The notes: generated by a model not told the origin, from the letters alone. A stretch of 64,000 nucleotides of DNA from Cladochytrium replicatum (GCA_025526935.1 JAHLKD010000104.1:1-64000); one strand, 5' to 3'. Counted from the stretch's first letter, positions 1-12,328 are shown. A program made the numbers and translations.

Positions 1-39
1 AAATGAAATCAGAAATAAAACTTTTGGAAAACAACAAAG

Positions 40-726
40 CTAGCGTCGTGGGTTAAACCACAAGCCATTCAACATCATGTCGCAAGTTCGATTCTGAGGA
101 TCAACAATAATCCTGTTGTTATCCTCAGCCGAACTTTTTCTTTTTGAAAGTAAAAACAAAGAAGGAAAACTTTTATGAACGAAACAACACTCAACAGATG
201 TCATAGAACGAATATCTGCGAGAGATCGGAGACCTAGGGAATTGCGGTGTTTGGTAAACTGAATACGGCCGAGAGTTTTGGTGAGTAAGTCAGCCATGTT
301 CTCTGAAGAGGAGATTTTGGTGACACATAGATCAGTACCGTCGTGATGGGCAGTTGCAAAGACTTTTGAATCTACATGTTTGTTAAGGTCAGTGCGAATG
401 TAACCTGATTTAATTTGGGAAACACAAGCAGCGTTGTCTTCATAGATAGTGGTCAGTCCATTGAGTATCGTAAGAGGTAATCGTAAGTCTGTGTCCCAGA
501 GAGCAAGAATTTCTGAGTGCATAGTAGAGGTGGTAGGCATATCCTGTTTCGTTGATCGCCAGGAGATAGCTGCGCCACAGCAGGTTAGTGCGTATCCGGT
601 TTGAGCTTTACCAGAGGAGTAGTCAGACATGAACGAGGCATCGGCATAGGCAACAATCGAAGCGGGTTTTGTTCGATCAAAGTAGAGCCCATAGTCCATA
701 GTCTGTTTTAGATATTTTAGAATCAT
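40..726 (-). pseudogene. Copia RNase H / pol C-terminus
   Basis: A 228-codon frame with the copia RNase H features: YLKQTMDYGL at the start, the catalytic Asp in VAYADASFMSD, TGYALTCCGAAISWRS, SEILAL with the Glu, and KHVDSKVFATAHHDG near the end. It is separated from the RT by frame changes near 735 and 820. The last ~60 residues are not conserved family sequence and probably read into the polypurine tract/LTR boundary, where an A/G-rich stretch lies near 130-165. Confidence 0.9.
94..128. repeat. Imperfect inverted repeat (hairpin) at the 3' end of the copia element
   Basis: Two arms of about 14-15 bases (CTGAGGAT... and ...ATCCTCAG) are near-perfect complements around a short loop, at the position expected for the LTR start or 3' end of the element. 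It may be a terminator/polyadenylation structure or chance. Confidence 0.45.
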
Positions 727-815
727 TTTACCTCCTTCCCAGTGTCTCCATAGTAGGGGCTTGGCTGTGGCGAGCTAGAAGGTGCACTGCAAATGCGATG
801 TCAGGTCTACTTTTG

Positions 816-1823
816 TTAGCAAGGTGATCCAATTAGGCTCATGTAAGGATAACCAGGTGAAAGAATGTGTTCTCCTTCGCGGAGGGGACCATATATGTCG
901 TTCCAGGGTTCAATTTGTCTGACGTCAAGTGGGATGAGTGTAGTATCATTGCAGTCAGACATACCAAATCTGTCAAGAATTTTCTTAGTGTAAGCCTGTT
1001 GGTGGACAAAGAGACCATTGGGAGTACGAAGGAATTCGAATCCAATGCATGATTGAGCTAATCCAAGGTCTTTCATTTCAAATTCAGATTTGAGAAGTGT
1101 TTTGGTTAGTCGAATAGCTTCAGGAGTTCCCATAATGCTTAGGTCGTCTACATAGATTCCGATAATAACCCATCCATCAGCAAAGGCTTTATAGTAAATA
1201 GGAGGTGCTTTAGGCATAGAGAGATAATCTCGAGAATCGAGGAACTTCGCAAGTCGTTCGAACTAGCATCGCCCAGATTGTTTAAGACCATAGAGGGCTT
1301 TAAGAAGACGGATTCCAGGGTTGTCATAAACACCTTTGCAATATAGGCCTTCAGGAACCTTCATGTAGATCTCGCAGTCAGTGTCTCCATAGAGGTAAGC
1401 AAGTACAACGTCCATAATATGAACTTCGACGTTAAATATAACACTTAGTGCAAGGATAATACGGTAGGTAGTAGAATCCATAACAGGGGAATAGGTATCT
1501 GAGTATTCAAATCCAGGTCGTTGATTGAATCCTTTTGCTACAAGGCGTGCCTTAAACCTAATAATGTTTCCATCAGAATCTCGTTTTGTAACAAAAACCC
1601 ATTTGTGGTCCACAAGTAGTTTGTGGGTTGGTACTTCCTGTACAGGGCCTCCAACTTGTCGTTTCAAGAGGCCAGTAATTTCTTCTTTCATCGCAGTTTG
1701 CCATTGGGGCCAGTCAGGTGAAGCTTTGGCTTCTTGCAGCGTGATGGGGTCTGGTCGATATTGTGAGTGGGAAGGTTGTTGCTTCTTTGATTTGGAGTTT
1801 GTTGAAGTGTTGTCTGTAGCCAT
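816..1823 (-). pseudogene. Copia reverse transcriptase (decayed)
   Basis: Two collinear pieces in one frame, separated by a single TAG stop near 1263-1268. The N-terminal piece (1263-1823) has the copia RT signatures WVFVTKRDSDG, ARLVAKGFNQ, DTYSPV and ALYGLKQSGR. The C-terminal piece (816-1217) carries the catalytic YVDD box (IGIYVDDLSIMG) and DLG. The stop falls right after LKQSGR, where family members continue uninterrupted, so it is a disabling mutation. After the YMSLIGS block the frame shifts: the conserved continuation (SRPDIAFAV) appears in another frame at about 740-820. Confidence 0.92.
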
Positions 1824-2386
1824 GATGGTTTTGTACGTGGTGAAAGCAAATGCATCGTCTACAAGGGAATGGGTGACGGTGATGTTACTGAAGAGGACCT
1901 CGTTGTTGGTAGGAGGTTTGAGAACAAGTTTGATTCGAGGTTTAGTTGATGAAGTCCCTGAATGTAGTAAGTGGATAGTGAGTGATTGGGATTTGGGATT
2001 TGAAAGATGTTAAAAAAAATAGTGAAGACTAATTAAGATAGAGAAAAGCATCGAATCCAGCTCTCGAGCGATATGCCGGACTTCCAAACATACACCACAA
2101 AGAGTAAGGACCTAGCTAGCAAACAACTGTCAGAAAGCGAGACGGAGGGCCTTTGAACATGGATTTACCAATGAACGTTTTCCCAACTCCACAACTCCAT
2201 CAAGATGCTGCTTACATACCAGTTTGAGCACTGTGACTTTCACAATTTGAGGCGTTACCCACTCCCACGGTGGCACCGGCACTATCCACTACCACAGTGG
2301 TGCCAGAGGGTCTGTTTTCCACTACCACAGTGGTGTCCCCATTGTCATTGTCACTTTCAGGTTGCACATGAGATGTTTTTGGCCTA

Positions 2387-5300
2387 TTAATATGATAGGT
2401 CTTTTTGCGTGTGTTGTTGACGTGGCGAGTAGGTGATGGAGTAGTGTTTCGTTTGCGAGGTTGTTGGGGTGGTTGGTCGGGTTGTTGTTGTCGAAGGCTG
2501 ACCACTGGGTGCGCGTCGAACAGGAGGGACGTTCGCTGGTGTTGGTGTACTGTCTGGTGGTGCATCTGATGTTGATTTGCTGGGGCGTTGTTGCTTTCGT
2601 GATGAGGGTGCCCGAATGATTGTGGGTGGTTCAGCAGCAGCAATCGCACGTTGAGTGAGAGATTCGCGGTTTGCTGGGTTCGGGTGAGGGAATGGGATCT
2701 GAGAGGGCCAGTTATCGATTGGGAATACTGTCAGAGGTGAAGATGATGGTAGTTGTGGTCTTAGGTAGGGATGTAGTTCTGGGAAAGAAGATTCGTCAAA
2801 AACACAATCAGCAAAGCGAGCAGTGAACACATAGCCTGTATATGGGTCGAGGGCCTTGATAATTTTTGGTGTATTCGCTCCGATGTAGATGGCTAATGAG
2901 CGAACTGAGGAGGTTTTTGTTCGAGCTGGAGGTGGTACAGGAACCCAGACAGTGCAGCCAAAAATCCTAAAATGGTTGATTGAGGTTGGTAAACCAGATT
3001 CTACTTCTGCAGGGATTGCATAGTCCAGGGATGAGTGAGGTAGGTGGTTCTTGATGTTGCAGGCGTGTTCGAATGCAAGGTGCCAGTAATTTTGCGGGAG
3101 GTTGCAGCCCATAAGGAAGGTTCGGCCCATTGTGACGATGATGTCAATTCCTCGTTCAGCGATGCCGTTCATCTGAGGTACGTAGGGAACACTGGGCTCG
3201 ATAGTAATCCCTCTTGCTTGGCAGAAGTTTTCAAATGCAGCACTGTTCTGGTTATTGTCGAATCGTATCGCTGTGATTGGGTTGTCCGGGTGCTGGATGT
3301 TGTGGGAATGAATCTGTTGAACTGCAATGGCAAGGAACTGGTCAGTGGATTCAGATGGTGTAACTTTCATCAAACGTGATTTGGTCTTGATTGTCAGCTC
3401 AAATCCAGTATATCGGCCAACAGCTGGTGGGTAGATTGGTCCGGCATGGTCAGAGTGTAACATTTCGCCAAATCGTCGGTTTGTTGACTTGTCTTTAGTG
3501 TCGAAGGGGGCCGTCTTGAATTTTCCTTGTGCACATGGTTGACAGATTTCTTCATCAATGTCTGAAATGGAGGATGGGATGTCAGATTGACGTAAAGGAA
3601 TGAGGTGAGGGTGGTGTCTGATCAAGAGTTTCATGGAATCCGAGCTCTGATGCCCAAGTCGAGCATGATATCGTTTGTAGGCGGTGGAACGGTCTTTGAT
3701 TGTGGTTGGTGGTGTAATTTTGCGGCCAGAGAGATCCGTCATCGCAATCATATTGGCTGAAAGTTGAGCTGGGCGAATTCGTGCGAATGGGAGGCTGAGG
3801 TCAGGGTGACGGTCAAGTACTTCAACTGTCAGTTCAGTGGTGGCATCTGTAATGTAAGTTAGTCGGGATAATGCAGCAAAACTTTCCAAGTTGTTGTCGT
3901 GGAGGACATCGACAGGTATGACATTCTCTGTGGCTTCTGGAGCGAGAACAGCAAGGGTAATGTTAAGTACAGTTCCATTTTCCAACATAACTCGGGCGCC
4001 ACCAACTCCAATACCAAATACTTCACGTTTCCTTTTGATTGTTGTAACCCATTGGAGATCCGGACGATTTTCCAGAGTCAGGAAGAATTCGCGGTGTCGT
4101 AGGACAGTAACTCGAGCACAGTTGTCAATAAGGCAGGGGACTGTTGATTCGCTGTCGGTGAAGTCGACGATTGGGGGTGAATCTTCATGGTTGTCCTTTC
4201 CTACAGTAATGTTAGCAAAGTTGAGCATATACATCCCTGCAGCCAGTGGTTCCTCATCATAGCCGTCGTGGGCATAGTTCTCATCGTAGTAATATTCATA
4301 GTCCTGGTCATCACATTCTTCCTCTTCGTAGTACTCGTTGTCGACAACTTCTTCAGTCTGCTGGGACATTTGATCTGATGGGTAGGGAATATCGGAATCA
4401 GTATGAGAAAACATAAAGTATTGTTGTGAAGGTATGGGTTTGTAATTGCTAGTTACTGCGCGACGGCGAGGGCCATAAGAGTCTTGTTCGTTCTGGTAGT
4501 TAGGTTGTGGGTTCTGGGCCCTGAAGGCTTGGGCTTCCGCATTGGAGGTCGTGCACACCCTAGAGACGTGTCCATACTGGCCACAACGACGACAGATCAG
4601 TGGTGCAGGTTTCATATTCTTACCGCGGGTGGAACCATTTCCACGTCCACGAGGAGGGCCATATCCAAAATTGCGAGAGGGACCTCCACCACGGCGCATG
4701 CCACATCCGCGTCCACGGCCACGTCCACGGTAGATGAACATGTTCACTGGTGTTGTTGTTGTTGAAGGAAGTGCAGGGCCAGTTGGGACAGGTAAAGTCA
4801 GAGTCGATGTTGCCAGAGCCTGGGGGACAGGGATTCCATCATAGCCAATATTGAGCGAAGGTCCGCCAAGTTCAGCTTGTCTTTGTATTTCCAATCCATG
4901 AGTCCTGTCGTCAAGCATACGGGTGTAAAGATCATGATATTTAGTAAAGTTTTTGGCTCTCAATTGGTTGCTTATCGCGATGTCTTGTTCTTTGAAGGTT
5001 TCCAAGGTTTTTGTTATCATCTTCTCATCTGTGACTTCGGCAGCTTGTCCGATGCGCTTCATTTCGCCAGAAATTTTCAAGATCGCAGAGTTGTAGGCGA
5101 TGATGTCGACATAATCGGAGAGTCGAAGTTTCTGCCATTTTCGACGTACTTCAGTTGCAGCAGCATTCGCAAGTTGGGTGTAGGTCGTCTTGAGGTCTTC
5201 CAGAATTTTGCCCGGGTGGTACCATTCAGCATACTGAGCTCCAATAGTGTCAGTCGGCAAGGATTCCTGGATGAATAGCAGAAGTCGAGTTGCATTGGTG

Positions 5301-5503
5301 AACAAAATGTCTTCATCGGGGGTGAAGTTGATTTTTGCTGAGTCCAGGGTGCCATCATCATTGATGCCAGGGATGACTTTGTTTTTGTCCAAAAATGAGC
5401 GGAGACTGTGGGCGATGGCGATTTTCTGGATGTTGGCGTGCCAGGCAATCCAGTTGGATCCATCAGTCTGCAGGATAATCTTCTTGCCCTTCAAGTTGGA
5501 CAT
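2387..5503 (-). pseudogene. Copia gag - protease - integrase polyprotein part (decayed)
   Basis: A 1038-codon open frame. The N-terminal third is gag-like (it starts MSNLKGKKIILQTDGSNWIA and contains a copia-type gag helix region). It is followed by an arginine/glycine-rich stretch and a CCHC zinc knuckle (CRRCGQYGHVSRVC) near residue 305. The retroviral aspartic protease site, normally D-S/T-G-A, reads DNCAR here, so the protease is probably dead. The integrase shows the HHCC zinc region (HARLGHQ...CQPCAQGK), the first catalytic Asp (LHSDHAGP), the second in IRFDNN and the Glu in NGIAERG. The frame ends in a low-complexity Thr/Pro/Gln tail where another frame takes over toward the RT. A short open frame at 5491-5694 just upstream may be the true gag start. 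Confidence 0.88.
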
Positions 5504-5694
5504 GCTGAGTGGCGGTGGTGATGATCTGGGGTGGTAGTTTTGTTGTGCTGGTGGGCTGTTTTGCCTGTTTCCGTTTTGAGTAGAGCGGGTGCGACGTTTT
5601 CCGGCCAGTTTGGAGCTTGATCGCCGATGATTTGGAGCAGTGTGCTGATAACGTGTGAGTCTACTAGCTCTTGTGCAGAGAGGATCATTGTCAC

Positions 5695-6330
5695 GTGTTT
5701 ATTGATTTACGCCAGGACGGCACATTTGTATAGAGTGCACGTTTGACAGGGAAATAGTCAGTGAGACATCAAATCCAATATCTCCAAAAAAGCAACCCAG
5801 ATAACGAAATGAAGGCTTGACAGGTAGAGTTTGACCATGAAGAAGCAAAGGCGTAAACAAATTGCTAGATGATGATCTATTACGAGTTTGGACACCTCTG
5901 GTTATTTCTTCATGGGTTATATTTATTCCGGCCATAGGTATAGTAAACTGTCATTACTTTTCTATCATCCACTTGTAGAAGTTGAGCCCAGATCTGATCA
6001 GAGCAAAGGTTTACATATGATTAACGCGTTCGTGGGAATCATGTGCGACAACAATCCTGTTGATGATAGCTAGATCTCACGCACAGCTTAGCATGATTAT
6101 GCTTCGCTACGCCTGTGAGAAGAAGAGTCAAACCTTATCGCTGCTATCTAGAGCTTCCGGCAGGAAAAGCCGAAACGACAGTACACTTATTTAAGGAGCC
6201 TGTGGCGATACATACAAGGAGCGTTCTCTTGTGCTAGCACATGTGACTCGCAATTTTCTTTATTCATCTCTTATTATCATTAACCTTTGAATCGACACCC
6301 ACAACCTGAGGATCCAGACCACAGCTTTGT
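5695..6330. other. Non-coding stretch between two copia copies (possible LTR remnant)
   Basis: No supported gene. A short block near 6030-6070 shares ordered words (CGTGGG, ATCATGT, CAATCCTGTTG) with window positions 45-120, which would fit a strongly diverged LTR, but no TG...CA termini or primer-binding site can be fixed. Confidence 0.3.
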
Positions 6331-7236
6331 TCAACAAGCTTGTTGAGCAATCACATGCGGCGGTTGGTGAGTTCCGATGGTACTGAGATCAGCATAGAGA
6401 TAGTACAAATCTCTTTTCCGTCGCCCAATAATAACGTGTTCATCCATATCACCATGCGTGAGGATAACCTTGTCTTTGGTGAAACTCACAATGTCCCCGG
6501 AGTATACTACACACCGATGCAAGTGTGTCTTCGAGATCAGGAAATAAAGTGCATTGTGTATTATCTTAATTTGCCCATTGGGTAAAACTACAGATACATC
6601 TCCAAAACCACAAACTGGAATTGTATGACTATCCGCTAGTTCCACCACGTCCTCTGCATTTGTATACGTCAGTGAACTAAAGGCATGACGATTAGGTGTC
6701 ATTCAAACAGTTGCGCCTGTATCAAGCAAACCCACATGATCCTTTGCTTGAACATGTACACGGACAACCTTCTGTGCCGAGTGTGCGTTCACTATCGAAA
6801 ACATATTTCCGATGTATGTGTCAGCATCTTCATCAACAGAAGTAGGTTGGGTAAGGTCAAAGATTACCTTCTTGGTCAGCACCGGTTTGGTGGTTGACTC
6901 ATCCTCCGACAAATCGTCACCGGCATCGCCACCACTGGCAATGAATGCACGAAAATCTGCGTCTGAACAAAGACTCTTTGCAGTGAGATAGCGTTTACAC
7001 ACCAACTGCTTGTGTCCTCGTTTGACACAGAAGTTGCATGTGAGATCTATCTTCTTTGCAGATGAGGATGTGGACGACCTGGAGTCCTGCGACTGCTTGG
7101 TCCGAGTGGAACTGCTACTCCCACCGCTACTGCCTAAGCCACTTGAGGAACCGTGCTTACGGCATTGAGCATTGGGGTGAGATGAGTTCGGATGCAAGGT
7201 ATAAATATCCTCCGACTTCGCACCCTTGGCTTTCAC
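6331..7236 (-). pseudogene. Second copia-type remnant: zinc knuckle and protease, truncated
   Basis: Reading from 7236 down, a serine-rich basic region leads to a CCHC-like knuckle (CNFCVKRGHKQLVC), then an acidic linker and the aspartic protease site LLDTGATV. A TGA follows immediately, then the frame continues with MTPNRHAFSSL, the copia protease/pre-integrase context, and ends near IGRRKRDLYYL, the gag-pre-integrase region. The protease active site is intact, unlike that of the neighbouring element, and the sequence is not a copy of it, so this is a different copia family. It lacks integrase, RT and RNase H. It was probably truncated when the neighbouring element or a rearrangement removed its 3' half. 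Confidence 0.8.
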
Positions 7237-7381
7237 ACTTTCGCCTTTTGCCTTCTTCGCCTTCGCCAGTGTGATTAGACTAAAAATTCCAAAGCAGTGA
7301 TATCATCTATCATGATTAATGATTTATTAACATGTGTTACACTTGCATTCAAAAGGAATTTTGATTAATAAAAATCAAAGT

Positions 7382-10300
7382 TTACTCTGCTCTCAGAGCT
7401 ACAATCATACTTCTCCCTACTCCAAGTGACTGAATTGCTGTTGCTACACTTGTGTTGAAACCTGATGGTCCACATACAACAAATAAAACCCCCTCAAGCT
7501 CATCCTTTGTCAAATATTTGCTTCCTCCCTTTTCTGAAAGTTTTAGGTTATCATCTTCCATTTTACTGTGTGTTGCTGGTAATTCTTCAATATTTATCTC
7601 TTTGGCAAAATCACTAGCTGTACGCCTCAATACACTTGGTCTCCTGTGCAGAACCGTTGGTGGAGCTAAGGCTCCTACCTTAGATTCAAATTGACTCTTG
7701 GTGTCAGGTGATGTAATATAAACAGAAGGAATTTCTCTGAAATGACATTGTCGATAGTTATGCTGAATCACTTTCTTTATTAACTCTGCATTAATTGGTC
7801 CTATAAAACCTGCCGCAAAATTTGTGATATCTGTTCTTGTCACACCATGAATGACTGTAAGTGTGCCATGAGAACTGCTTGCTATCTAGTTTGAATCTTG
7901 TGTATGAGAATCGCCCTTCACATCAGGTATACTTTGTATATACCTCATTCAGCTTGTCCCACATAATTATGTCATTTTCTGATCTGTTTTTGCAGCACAA
8001 GGTTAGAATTGACACTCCTGTTTTATTGTCCTGCTCCACCCAATGTCCAAATTGTTTGTAATAGTCAATCAATAGAAGCATAGCTGAGAGTCCTGAGCCA
8101 CCCGCAAACATTACAACCTTGAATAATTGGTAAACTCTCTGAAGAAACTGCTTTCGCATTACTTACTCGCTTATAACAACCTGTTGGGTCAATCGGATGT
8201 ATCAATTGTAACTCTCCGGGGAACGGCCCGAGCATTCCCACAAGTTCTCCTATTGGCAGATTCAGAAGCTGGGACGTGAGTTGACCTTGAGGTATGCATT
8301 TAACCAGTACTTCAATATGTCCAACAGCCTCCATGAATATAGGAGAGTATGGTCTGTGTTCAAAGTTAAAAACAGAGAAATAAAACGTTTTAATGTGAAA
8401 TGACACACCTTGCCACCATGCCAGTTTCTCCTTTCTTAGAAATTTGCAAGATGACATGATCACCTGGAAAAAACCTTGCAAATGGTGTTTGCTCCCCGCC
8501 ACTCTCTTCTTGAGTAGTATTCACTTTTGCGCTCACTCCAGGAAGGGCAAACTTGAAAATGTACACTGGAGCAGTTGTTTGCTGGCTAACTACCAGACGT
8601 TTGCTCACTAGTTCCACTAAGCAAACTTTGTGTGGCTGGAGAATAGAAGCTTGATCTCCAAAGTATTGATGGATCCGCCTGTCCAGATGGGGAAAGCGTG
8701 TTTCCAGTCCATATGATTTTTCTTCTAGAGATTCATCAGCAAGAGTTCCAATGGCCATTTGAGTCAGCTGCGAGTATGCATAACGTGAATGCATGTGCAT
8801 TTGTATTTTTGTACGCTTCCCACTAGTACTTTGTTGATGGATATCAAGCTTTGGGGTTTTTGAGGTTTTCAAAAACATGCTGGTGCAATCTGATCCAATA
8901 ACATCCAAAATAATTCTCATTCCACCAGGATGGAGCTTTGCATCAATGTACGATCCAATATCATAAACAACACCATCAATCACAATCCATCTATCTCCAG
9001 CTTTAACCCGACGAATAATCTCGGTCCATCCATATTGTGGTAACGGGCGACCTAAGTCGTGCAACAAAGATTCAACTCGCCGCTTTGTTTTTTTGATGTC
9101 CTTTTGATCCTTTGCGCTCAACCAACCAGCAGATGTTGTTTCACCAGATTCACCGTTGATTGAAATCCCAGTTTGCTTTGGCATTTCCCCAAATATGACA
9201 AAAAACAGGAAAATGAGCACCATTAAAGATCCCAGCAAGTACTTCATCAGTATTGCTGCACGCTGTTGCTGTTCTTGGTCAGGCAAAATTGCAGTAATTA
9301 GTTCAATGCCAATAAAGCAGTTTGTAATGCCCAGAATCCATGTAGTCCAACCCAATAGTGCGTGAAAGTAGGCCAGAAGAGTCATAAGTCGAAAAAATTT
9401 AGCTCCCCGGTGCTCTACAGTGACTCCAATAGCCACATTGACAAGGGAAAGTATAAAGACAGTAATACCAATTTTGGCATGAGGCAACTGGATCATTGCG
9501 TCACTTGACAGTAAAACAGTGAGGGCTGAAATAGAAATGTCAGTGATTGCTATGGTCATCCCGTGAGCATGGTAGGTAATCCAAGCTAAAAATAAGCAAG
9601 AAAGTAGTTCAATCAAATTTGAAAGAAAATCAAACATTTTCCTAACTTTTGGGTGAATTTACTTACAAGATACTCGTCTTGAATACCTTTGATGTTTGTT
9701 CAGTAAAGAGAAGGTGCTGAGGAATCAACAAGTTACCTTGCAGAGTAGATACCCCAAGGATAGAATGCTCCGAAGCAAAATGCCATGACTGCACCATGAA
9801 ACAGCTTTTGTCCAATACCCCACGAGGTTGTGAAGAGAACAATCGTATCTTCTCCAGTGCTGGCATTATTTGATGCATTAATAGCAGTTGCATGGTTTGG
9901 AACAGATCCAAGAACAGAATCTAGCTTCTCTGCTAGCAACTTTGATGAAGTAGATCCACCAGCTGGGCAACCAAAAAACTCATTTGGTGTACCCAAGCCC
10001 CCAAAAGCCTGTATCACACATCCAGGAACCAAAAATGGTGAATTTGGATAGTCACTAATATCGGTGTTCCTCTTGATGATATTGGACAATGTTGTTTTGT
10101 CTATCTCTTCAACTTCATTGGCTGTATAAATACTTTCTGTCAAACCACCATTCTCTGTAGATACATGAGAAGATGAATTGTAGTTAGGAAGCAAGGGGCC
10201 ATACCATCGTCCATGCCACCATTCTTATAGTAATAGCGGTCACCGTTGCGTAAGCGTTCATATTGATCTCTTTTAACATGCAGTAGTCAAAAATAAAATA

Positions 10301-12328
10301 TATAATGAGAAGACTGTTCTCACTTGATTGCTGCACCAAACAATGGTCCTACTCTTGCACCTTGGAAAATACCTGGTTAAATGACACAAACTCCAATTAC
10401 ATCACTCTTACCGATCATCCTATTCTCGCTCAAACCACCCACATATGCGTCCAGGTTGTCGACAGACCCATATAGTGACTTGAGGATTTTTTGTTGTGTG
10501 AGATCATTTGTGATATCTGCAAAGGAGTTTGCAAGACGAAGACCAAAATGAGCACGTGCAGAGTTATAAGTTGGAAGGCCAAGATCCCTGCATTACAGTT
10601 ACCAGATAAATTGAGTGCGCCACATAAATCTTACCGTCCACGCTGGATATTCCATGCTGGAAGATCAAAAAGAGGTTCAGGAAAGAATTTTCTGACATCA
10701 TTCGTGAATAGCCCATCAACCAGTCTCTCTCGATGCCCCACTGCGCCGCGAAGTATTGAATCAATTCCATATCTAATGAATCCGTCGATTAAAGAGGTAA
10801 AACTGAACTAGTGCTAACTTACGATCTGACTGGGGAGGGGTTGAACAAGACGTCCCTAAGAACAAGCGGGCCTTCTACGATATCCGAGCCATTGGAGTCA
10901 ACTCGATGAAGAAGAGGTGGTATGGCCGAATGACCGTAACGGAATGCACACACCATAAAGAATGTGTCAATGCGTGGGTCAATGACTGGCGAATAACCTT
11001 CATATTTAGTCAGAGAAGAGCCGAGCACTGTGAAGCTATAGTCCACAAATGTTATCTTCTGGATAAATCCAATTACCATCTTTCTGGCTCTGAAAGTTAA
11101 TAGTTTCAGTTACTCATTAATTCTCTGAACTCTCAGAGCACTCACTCTTGGTAAAGTCTCTCATCATCCCAGTCTGGGTTTTGGTTGCTAAATTTGATCG
11201 CCAGTCGATTGTGCTCTCTAACAAACAATGTCTGTAATGATAACAAGCCAGGATTTTCGTTAGCGCGAATGTCTCCAGCTAGGAACACAGAATCCCCGCT
11301 GTGAATTCCGGAAGACATGATCGTTGAATTGGTTGATGCTTCAGGAAGCAATCCATTTCTGGTAGCTTCAAGAAACCCTCCAGCACCAGTCCGAAGATTT
11401 GAAGCCATCTCATCATCCGACCCTGCAGCGGAAAGGTCAAAAATAGTTTGGAGGGAAGCCATTGGACCCAGAGCACCATAAATCATTGACCCGTCTATGA
11501 ATGCTTTTGAATCTTGAGCTACTCCAACAATGAAGAATAAGAGGAGTTCTCACCTGTTACAAAGTTGATCGGATGTCTACTCATTGTTTCGGAGTCGTAT
11601 AGATGGAGCAGTCGTTTGAACGGCATTGTGATGTTTCCCATACAATTCTGCAAAAAATGTTGAGCTTGAGATATTCTCGGCTCATGCTCTCACATCCTAC
11701 AGTATCATATTGCAAGTCGCAGGGTGGGACGTGAATGGGCATGGGATCAGACTTATTTGATGCAGACAAAACCATATCGTGGGCTATGAACTGTTTTGTC
11801 TATAGTCTCTAGTGACAGCACAACGTAAAGAAGGTTGAAGTTACCTGGCCCCATAAAACAGCCAAGACGTTCGCCCCAAGTTCGCCCTCAACATCTTCAG
11901 CTCGTCCAAACAACTTATTGCTGACTGCTCTTGCCGATGGTCTAATCACAAAGTAAGAATACGTATTTGAGTATCGACCCCTATGGCGACCTTCCTGCTC
12001 CGACGGGCGTCGTTCCATCATCGTCATAGTCGGGCGGAACGTTCCGATTATTAACAGTACCCGGAGTTCCCCACGTTGAATGAATTAAGTTGTTGAAACT
12101 ACCATCGATCGAAGGGTATTTGGAAATCTCTCTACGACCAAGCACGCCAGAGCTACGTTGTGACCGAGAGCTATGTTTGCCGATTATTCTTCTGGCATCC
12201 AAGGACAAGGGACATTGTCGGTCTAGCCCAATGAAGTTTGGGTTGCATTCGATTTTTACTCCAGCTTGTACAACTGCTAGAAAAGCTCCCATAACGACCC
12301 ATCGGACAGTAGTTGCCGCTTCGAGCAT
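7382..12328 (-). CDS. Haem peroxidase - cytochrome b561 - cytochrome b5 - FAD/NAD(P) reductase fusion protein
   Basis: One long multi-exon gene. From the N-terminus: a signal peptide ([20 protein letters not shown]); an animal-type (peroxinectin/MPO superfamily) haem peroxidase domain with [11 protein letters not shown], the distal-His block [39 protein letters not shown] with catalytic Arg and Glu, [10 protein letters not shown], the proximal His in AFRYGHS, and WNIQRGRD; then a hydrophobic domain with His-bearing helices ([31 protein letters not shown]) like cytochrome b561. Next comes a cytochrome b5 domain with both haem ligands (HPGG and MHSRYA). Last is a ferredoxin-reductase-type module with the FAD motif RPYSPI, the nucleotide motif GGSGLSAM and the C-terminal CGPSGF. 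Frame-preserving introns (for example after VGAG and WGQ) tie the modules together. By analogy with DUOX, cytosolic NAD(P)H could reduce haems in the membrane and feed an outside or lumenal peroxidase. Topology is inferred. Confidence 0.85.

Larger units (their letters stand above)
40..5694 (-). mobile_element. Degenerate Ty1/copia LTR retrotransposon (internal region)
   Basis: Read on the minus strand, the order gag, zinc knuckle, protease, integrase, reverse transcriptase, RNase H is the Ty1/copia (Pseudoviridae) order; Ty3/gypsy elements place integrase last. The coding region starts near 5694-5503 and ends at 40. It is broken: an in-frame stop lies inside the RT, frame changes lie near 735, 820 and 2400, and the protease motif is altered. 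No convincing LTR pair can be delimited; the 3' LTR would lie at or beyond the left window edge. This is an old, non-autonomous copy. Confidence 0.9.

Noticed and set aside
7382-9637. Separate nitrate-reductase-like gene
   Set aside because: The b5 and reductase modules lack a molybdopterin domain and are joined in frame to b561 helices and the peroxidase upstream.
11142-12328. Ppo/linoleate diol synthase-type fungal oxygenase
   Set aside because: No cytochrome P450 domain follows the peroxidase, and the signal peptide and motifs fit secreted peroxinectin-type peroxidases.
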